Below are positions 6,054 to 9,021 of a stretch of 9,021 nucleotides of DNA, one piece after another. The notes below the pieces were generated by a model, which had not been told where the DNA came from, made no database searches, and saw only the letters and a list, made by a program, of their open reading frames with translations. The position numbers were made by a program, and so were the translations under genes. Origin of the DNA: CAIJZX01 sp043766165 (GTDB taxonomy: Bacteria > Patescibacteriota > Patescibacteriia > SBBC01 > CAIJZX01); NCBI GenBank assembly GCA_043766165.1, contig JAYUIJ010000066.1:1-9021 (forward strand), given 5' to 3'. The stretch's first letter is position 1. Each line of letters opens with the position of its first letter.

Positions 6054-6104
6054 ATGAAATGTTTCCTAGATTTTCCAGAAGGAAGGCACACACAGCCGCG
6101 TATA

Positions 6105-6124
6105 GCCCAACTTGATAGTTGGGC
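6105..6124. repeat. leader hairpin upstream of the GCS2-like gene
   Basis: Perfect 8-bp stem GCCCAACT/AGTTGGGC with a TGAT loop, ending 53 nt before the gene start. There is no T-tract, so it is unlikely to terminate transcription by itself. It might stabilise or control the leader RNA, or mark the left boundary of the inserted segment. Confidence 0.6.
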
Positions 6125-6167
6125 ATTACATCCGAAAGTCGAATCTGACAGTTCATACAAACAATTG

Positions 6168-6172
6168 GGAGG
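6168..6172 (+). promoter_or_regulatory. strong Shine-Dalgarno deciding the start at 6178
   Basis: GGAGG within GGGAGGGG, 5 nt before the ATG at 6178. This is the clearest ribosome-binding site in the window. It rules out the in-frame upstream ATG at 6112, which lies inside the hairpin. Confidence 0.75.
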
Positions 6173-6177
6173 GGATC

Positions 6178-6915
6178 ATGAGAACCTTCGGCATCGAGCG
6201 AGAACGTTTCATAGTGAACGCTCAAGGCGTTGTTGTGCCTGAGATTGGCCGATTGCTTCCGGCCGTGCAACAGCTGGCTTGTGAGCAAGGTGTATCAGAA
6301 AGTCTGTTTTCGTATGAACTGTTTGCCGGACAAATCGAAGACAGAACGCCACCCTGCTCTAGCTTGGAGGAGATAAGGGCCGCACTATTGCAAAACGAGA
6401 GGGTACTGCAAGAAGCAGCCGGTAATCTTGGCTTGGGATTTAATCACTCAGAATTCGTTGAGGCAAATCTTGTTGATGTGTTCGAAGTTAACCCCTTCGA
6501 TGAACGGCATCGGCAAATCTGGGCTTCAATACCAAACGAGCGACGCATTGCAGCTTCAGTGGTTGCAGCCATCCACGTTCACATCTCCGTCACTGGCAAA
6601 GAGGCGGTCAAGATCCTAAACCTCTGCCGCAGCGACGTCATCAATCGCTTGATCTCTCTCGGAGATCACTCGAATCTCAGAAGAATCAACGCCTACCGAA
6701 CAATGGCGGAAACTGACGGCGTCCCCCCGATGTTTGCCAGCTTCTCGGAGGTTAAGGCATACATTGGCTCCAAAGGCGGTGAAAAAGATGTTTGGGATCT
6801 CGTTCGATACAAACCTTCCACTAAAACAGTGGAATTTCGGATGTTTGGTGCCACACCATGTGTGGAAGAAATTCTTGGCTTTGTGATCGCCTGCCAAGAA
6901 GCTTCCAAAGTCTAG
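6178..6915 (+). CDS. glutamate-cysteine ligase-like (GCS2/YbdK carboxylate-amine ligase) protein, short form
   Basis: A 245-residue protein with the GCS2/YbdK landmarks in order: the first strand GIERERF (5-11), YELFAGQIEDRTPPCSSLEE (46-65) with the glutamates expected to bind metal and ATP, a His-x-His strand AIHVHISV (131-138), and near the end KDVWDLVRYKP (203-213) followed by KTVEFRMFGA (216-225), the usual arginine-containing strand. Family enzymes use ATP to join a carboxylate, often glutamate, to an amine. YbdK-type proteins usually have about 370 residues, so this is a compact version with a shortened middle, yet with both ends of the active site. The true substrate is not clear; glutathione synthesis should not be assumed. 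Base composition is richer in GC than the gene that follows, and a strong terminator closes the transcript. Confidence 0.72.
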   Translation: MRTFGIERERFIVNAQGVVVPEIGRLLPAVQQLACEQGVSESLFSYELFAGQIEDRTPPCSSLEEIRAALLQNERVLQEAAGNLGLGFNHSEFVEANLVDVFEVNPFDERHRQIWASIPNERRIAASVVAAIHVHISVTGKEAVKILNLCRSDVINRLISLGDHSNLRRINAYRTMAETDGVPPMFASFSEVKAYIGSKGGEKDVWDLVRYKPSTKTVEFRMFGATPCVEEILGFVIACQEASKV

Positions 6916-6921
6916 TTCGTC

Positions 6922-6957
6922 ATGGGAGTTGTCGATAACTACAACTCCCATTTTTTT
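6922..6957 (+). terminator. strong intrinsic terminator
   Basis: A perfect 11-bp stem, ATGGGAGTTGT (6922-6932) with ACAACTCCCAT (6941-6951), an 8-nt loop and seven T residues (6951-6957), just after the stop of the GCS2-like gene. It separates that gene from the deacylase gene, so the two have separate transcripts unless there is readthrough. Confidence 0.93.
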
Positions 6958-6963
6958 AATACG

Positions 6964-6972
6964 TGGTATGAT
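6964..6972 (+). promoter_or_regulatory. extended -10 promoter suggesting a leaderless transcript
   Basis: TGGTATGAT: TG, one base, then TATGAT (five of six to the TATAAT consensus). No clear -35 is seen, as that place is taken by the terminator stem. Predicted transcription start is 6979-6980, which is the A of the ATG at 6980, so the mRNA may have no leader. Confidence 0.5.
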
Positions 6973-6979
6973 TGTCTCT

Positions 6980-7738
6980 ATGAAAGTACTACTCAACATT
7001 CTAACTCATGGCGACGAAAGGATAGGATTAAAGGTCGCTAGAGAGGTGCAAAAATTAGAAATTCATCATCATTCCGTTGTTGTCCAACATGCAAATGTCA
7101 GGGCATACAGGCTGAAGAAACGATTTATCGATCAAGATCTTAATCGTTCTTTTCCTGGAAAGAAAAATGGCAATTACGAAGAAAGAATTGCCTATACATT
7201 GTCAAGCCCAATAAAGTCCGCGGACCTGGTCATTGATATTCACTCTACGAAAAGTGAACTGAGGGACTCCATTATCGTAACGAAGCTTACCAATACAACC
7301 CTGAAATATATTAAAACAATACAACCTAGATACGCGCTGGTTATGAATGTTACAAAAGACCAAGCTTTGATTTCTCAAGCAAAAGTCGGTATTGCTTTTG
7401 AGTATGGCAAAGACAACGATCCTCTGGTACTAAAGAAAATAGTTCGGGATTTAAAGAAGTTGTTTTCGCAAATAGGTTTACTTGATGTAGAATTGCCCAA
7501 GAGCAGGCTTTTAACGAAATACTTTAACGTATATTCTGAAGTTAAGAAACCGAAAAAATATACGTTGCTGCCAAAAATAAAAAACTTTAAACTCATTCAT
7601 CGTGGAGACGCTTTTGCCACAAATGGCAAGGACTACCTAACGGCGGAAGAAAGTTTCTACCCAATTCTTTTTGGTAATAGTAATTACAAAACTATATTCG
7701 GATTTGCCAGCAAAAGAATAAATCCGAGAATTCTCTAA
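6980..7738 (+). CDS. succinylglutamate desuccinylase/aspartoacylase (AstE/AspA, M14-like) family zinc hydrolase
   Basis: A 252-residue protein. The zinc site of the AstE/AspA family can be read: ILTHGDERIG (7-16) gives ligands His10 and Glu13, and VIDIHST (84-90) gives His88. DLNRSFPG (53-60) is the substrate-binding Asn-Arg motif, and FEYGK (140-144) supplies the likely catalytic Glu141. A C-terminal beta-rich part (about 175-252) fits the family's second domain. Members remove acyl groups from N-acyl amino acids or cut similar amide bonds; the substrate is not known. The ATG at 6980 is preferred because the family sequence begins there and an extended -10 places transcription at that base; ATG 6968 lies inside the -10 itself. 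It is more AT-rich than the GCS2-like gene, hinting at a different origin, and is terminated weakly at 7742-7771. Confidence 0.82.
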   Translation: MKVLLNILTHGDERIGLKVAREVQKLEIHHHSVVVQHANVRAYRLKKRFIDQDLNRSFPGKKNGNYEERIAYTLSSPIKSADLVIDIHSTKSELRDSIIVTKLTNTTLKYIKTIQPRYALVMNVTKDQALISQAKVGIAFEYGKDNDPLVLKKIVRDLKKLFSQIGLLDVELPKSRLLTKYFNVYSEVKKPKKYTLLPKIKNFKLIHRGDAFATNGKDYLTAEESFYPILFGNSNYKTIFGFASKRINPRIL

Positions 7739-7741
7739 AAT

Positions 7742-7771
7742 CAAGCGACTGGGTGTATAGATCGCTTGTTT
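7742..7771 (+). terminator. weak terminator-like hairpin
   Basis: CAAGCGA (7742-7748) pairs with TCGCTTG (7762-7768), loop 13 nt, followed by only TTTC. Placed 3 nt after the deacylase stop, where a terminator is expected, but the T-tract is short. Confidence 0.45.
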
Positions 7772-7920
7772 CAAGCATGATCATCGGGACTGAATTTAAT
7801 TGAGGAAAATCCGATACATTAGTGTATCGTGGGGTAGGGCAAATATTTAACCCCAATGTCTGTACCCTCATATTGGTCGCTGACTCACGAATATTCCTTT
7901 CAATTACCTCCACTAGCCCG

Positions 7921-8022
7921 TGACCAGCTCCACTTCCAAAACCCATGTCATTGCTCTATTATTGTACGATTGTTTTTTTGGTGTTCAATAGCTATACTTT
8001 TCTTTGGAAGTGGGGCTGGTCG
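7921..8022. repeat. inverted repeat, 20-bp arms
   Basis: Arm TGACCAGCTCCACTTCCAAA (7921-7940) is the reverse complement, with two mismatches, of TTTGGAAGTGGGGCTGGTCG (8003-8022). The spacer is 62 nt. Each arm encodes FGSGAG on its own outward-reading strand, which suggests an inverted duplication of a small coding piece rather than a chance hairpin. Confidence 0.65.
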
Positions 8023-8047
8023 TGCCAAAAAATCTAAAGCACTATAC

Positions 8048-8076
8048 TTGCCAAGGTGGCGTTCTTATGGTATTCT
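8048..8076 (+). promoter_or_regulatory. promoter for mini-ORF B and the ABC-F gene
   Basis: TTGCCA (8048-8053, five of six to consensus), a 17-bp spacer and an extended -10 TGG-TATTCT (8068-8076). Predicted start near 8083, only 6 nt before the ATG of mini-ORF B at 8089 and about 115 nt before the ABC-F ATG. Confidence 0.55.
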
Positions 8077-8088
8077 TGTCCAACTTTT

Positions 8089-8208
8089 ATGGCTAACGAT
8101 AGCGTTGTCCTCCGCTTTAGCGATGTGACATTTGAATACGAGCACGGTTCCCGAACTAGTCGCTCCGCTCCAGTACGGGGCCCATTTCTAGAAAAATATG
8201 CCATCTGA
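8089..8208 (+). CDS. mini-ORF B: second copy of the ABC-F 5' end, overlapping the ABC-F start
   Basis: A 39-residue frame. Residues 1-20, MANDSVVLRFSDVTFEYEHG, match the ABC-F N-terminus in 17 of 20 places, with all 15 residues from VVLRF onward the same. Residues 21-36, SRTSRSAPVRGPFLEK, come from the repeat shared with copy A, and YAI then TGA finish it. Its stop at 8206-8208 lies past the ABC-F ATG at 8198, so the two frames overlap by 11 nt in different phases. With a promoter directly upstream, it could be translated as a leader peptide that couples to or controls ABC-F translation. Equally it could be a non-functional 5' remnant left by insertion. It has no ATPase motif. Confidence 0.65.
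   Translation: MANDSVVLRFSDVTFEYEHGSRTSRSAPVRGPFLEKYAI
8131..8198 (+). repeat. 68-bp direct repeat, right copy
   Basis: Right partner of the repeat at 5985-6052. Its hairpin keeps the stem: CCCG (8150-8153) with CGGG (8176-8179), a T-G wobble replacing the outer C-G pair of the left copy, and GG/CC pairs further out in both copies. The repeat ends exactly at the A of the ABC-F ATG. Confidence 0.9.
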
Positions 8209-9021
8209 TAATGTAGTATTAAGATTCTCCGATGTTACGTTTGAGTACGAGCATGGGAAAAAACTTCTCGAAGAGGTAAGTTTTTCAGTCCGCTCCGGAA
8301 GCCGCATAACGTTGATGGGTCAGAACGGTGGGGGCAAGAGTACGATTTTTAAAATGATCACGGGTGAATTGACTCCCACGGAGGGGCAAGTTTCCCGATC
8401 GCCGTTAGATGCAACAGTAGCCATTGCTCGTCAGGTCATGCCGAAAGATATGGCCGAGCTCAGTGTGCGTGAGTACTTTGCCAGTGCCTTCACCGACATT
8501 CAATACAAACTGGATAAAATGATTCAGGATGTCTTTGATATTGTCCATCTCGCGTTGCCGCTTGAGAAAAAGGTGAAAGAGTTATCGGGTGGACAGCAGG
8601 CGCGGTTATTGTTGGCGCATGCATTGATTCAAAATCCAGATTTACTTTTACTCGATGAACCGACGAACAATCTTGATCAGTATGGGATTGATCATCTGAC
8701 GGGTTTTTTGATGACCTACGAAAAAACGGTCATTGTTATTTCGCACGACGCGGATTTCTTGAATGCTTTTTCTGATGGTGTGTTATATCTTGATGTGCAC
8801 ACGAAAAAGGTAGAACAATACTCTGGCGACTATAACGATGTGGTGGAAGAAATTAAAGCGCGAATGGAACGAGAAAATTTACAGAACGCCCGGATGCAAC
8901 GACAGATTCAAGAGAAACGCGCTCAGGCCGAAGTCTTCGCCCATAAAGGCGGTAAACTTCGCGGCGTAGCAAAACGGATGCGGGGGATTGCCGAAACGGC
9001 CGAAGAAAATCTGGTTGATGT
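8198..9021 (+). CDS. ABC-F family ATPase, 3' truncated by the window
   Basis: The first 274 residues of an ABC-F protein. The first nucleotide-binding domain is complete: Walker A GQNGGGKST (41-49), signature LSGGQ (129-133), Walker B LLLLDEP (149-155) followed by TNNLD, and the H-loop ISHD (181-184). From about 210 the charged inter-domain linker begins (YSGDYNDVVEE, then Arg/Lys/Gln-rich helix to 262), the part that reaches into the ribosome in this family. The second ATPase domain is beyond the window. ABC-F proteins have no membrane helices and act on ribosomes, in translation quality control or antibiotic protection; which subgroup this is cannot be told from the first half. Its first 20 codons are copied at 5943 and 8089. 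There is no Shine-Dalgarno, and the start lies inside mini-ORF B, so coupling is likely. Confidence 0.93.
   Translation, partial: MPSDNVVLRFSDVTFEYEHGKKLLEEVSFSVRSGSRITLMGQNGGGKSTIFKMITGELTPTEGQVSRSPLDATVAIARQVMPKDMAELSVREYFASAFTDIQYKLDKMIQDVFDIVHLALPLEKKVKELSGGQQARLLLAHALIQNPDLLLLDEPTNNLDQYGIDHLTGFLMTYEKTVIVISHDADFLNAFSDGVLYLDVHTKKVEQYSGDYNDVVEEIKARMERENLQNARMQRQIQEKRAQAEVFAHKGGKLRGVAKRMRGIAETAEENLVD

Larger units (their letters stand above)
7739..8088. other. 350-nt non-coding stretch with inverted repeats
   Basis: No convincing gene. Besides the weak terminator it has a perfect hairpin CGATACA/TGTATCG with TTAG loop (7812-7829), a 5-bp stem GGGGT/ACCCC at 7831-7854, and a 20-bp inverted repeat (7921-7940 with 8003-8022, 18 of 20 pairing). 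Frames open on both strands here, but neither has a ribosome-binding site or a family pattern I trust. The right edge holds the promoter at 8048. Confidence 0.5.

Noticed and set aside
6616..6999. Long open frame on the - strand under the GCS2-like gene
   Set aside because: Shadow of a well-supported + strand gene; it also crosses the intrinsic terminator.
7692..7946. Open frame of 84 codons on the - strand beginning MGFGSGAGHGLVEV
   Set aside because: It overlaps the end of the deacylase gene and has only a vague likeness to LOG-type proteins. Kept as a finding, not as a gene.
7969..7977. T-run as a terminator tail
   Set aside because: No stable stem lies directly before it.
7856..8128. 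Open frame of 90 codons on the + strand
   Set aside because: No ribosome-binding site, no family pattern, and odd composition. Its last part runs through the start of mini-ORF B in another phase, and the frame spans the inverted repeat and a promoter.
5943..8198. Composite transposon or insertion sequence
   Set aside because: No transposase and no terminal inverted repeats; the repeated ends are parts of a gene start plus a hairpin.
1..9021. CRISPR array, tRNA or rRNA genes
   Set aside because: No regularly spaced repeats, cloverleaf or rRNA-like segments were seen by eye on either strand.

Overview
The window looks like a piece of a small-genome, probably host-dependent bacterium, most likely Candidate Phyla Radiation (Patescibacteria). 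This is inferred from gene style, not from a marker gene. Most genes are short and unrelated, packed head to tail on the + strand. They include VOC proteins, a GNAT enzyme, a DUF1801 protein, a YwqK/MORN-like protein and a short coiled-coil protein of a type common in that group. No rRNA, tRNA, integrase or transposase gene is visible. TGA acts as a normal stop: the TPR gene ends in tandem TGA codons, which argues against the UGA-recoding lineages.

Layout. 1-2461: a three-helix membrane protein, a CatE-like VOC protein, a TraB/GumN-like protein and a P-loop kinase broken by a one-base frameshift, all tightly spaced. 2503-4121: a promoter, a TPR protein with a CPIC motif, an 18-bp palindrome, a YwqK-like protein and a small membrane protein with two cysteines in its tail. 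4163-5481: a PhnB-type VOC gene broken by a deletion and frame change, a second copy of the palindrome, then an AAC(3)-I-type aminoglycoside acetyltransferase and a DUF1801 protein that probably share a transcript. 5490-5799: a good promoter and a coiled-coil protein.

5800-8197 is the unusual part. A 2.0-kb segment holds a short glutamate-cysteine-ligase-like (GCS2) gene, a strong intrinsic terminator and an AstE/AspA-type zinc deacylase gene. It is bounded on each side by a 68-bp direct repeat (64 of 68 bases the same). Each repeat copy is the tail of a mini-ORF whose first 20 codons copy the start of the ABC-F gene that begins at 8198 and runs off the window. The same 15-residue peptide, VVLRFSDVTFEYEHG, is therefore encoded three times (5943, 8089, 8198). 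The three DNA versions are only about 65-75% identical over 60 nt, nearly all at silent positions. After codon 20 the two displaced copies switch at the same place into the same hairpin-forming repeat.

My preferred reading is repeated insertion at codon 20 of the ABC-F gene, each insertion bringing its own replacement promoter and 5' end and leaving the old 5' end behind. A rival reading is that the copy at 8089, which has its own promoter and overlaps the ABC-F start by 11 nt, serves as a regulatory leader ORF. Both are inferences; the repeats, the peptide copies and their positions can be read directly from the sequence.
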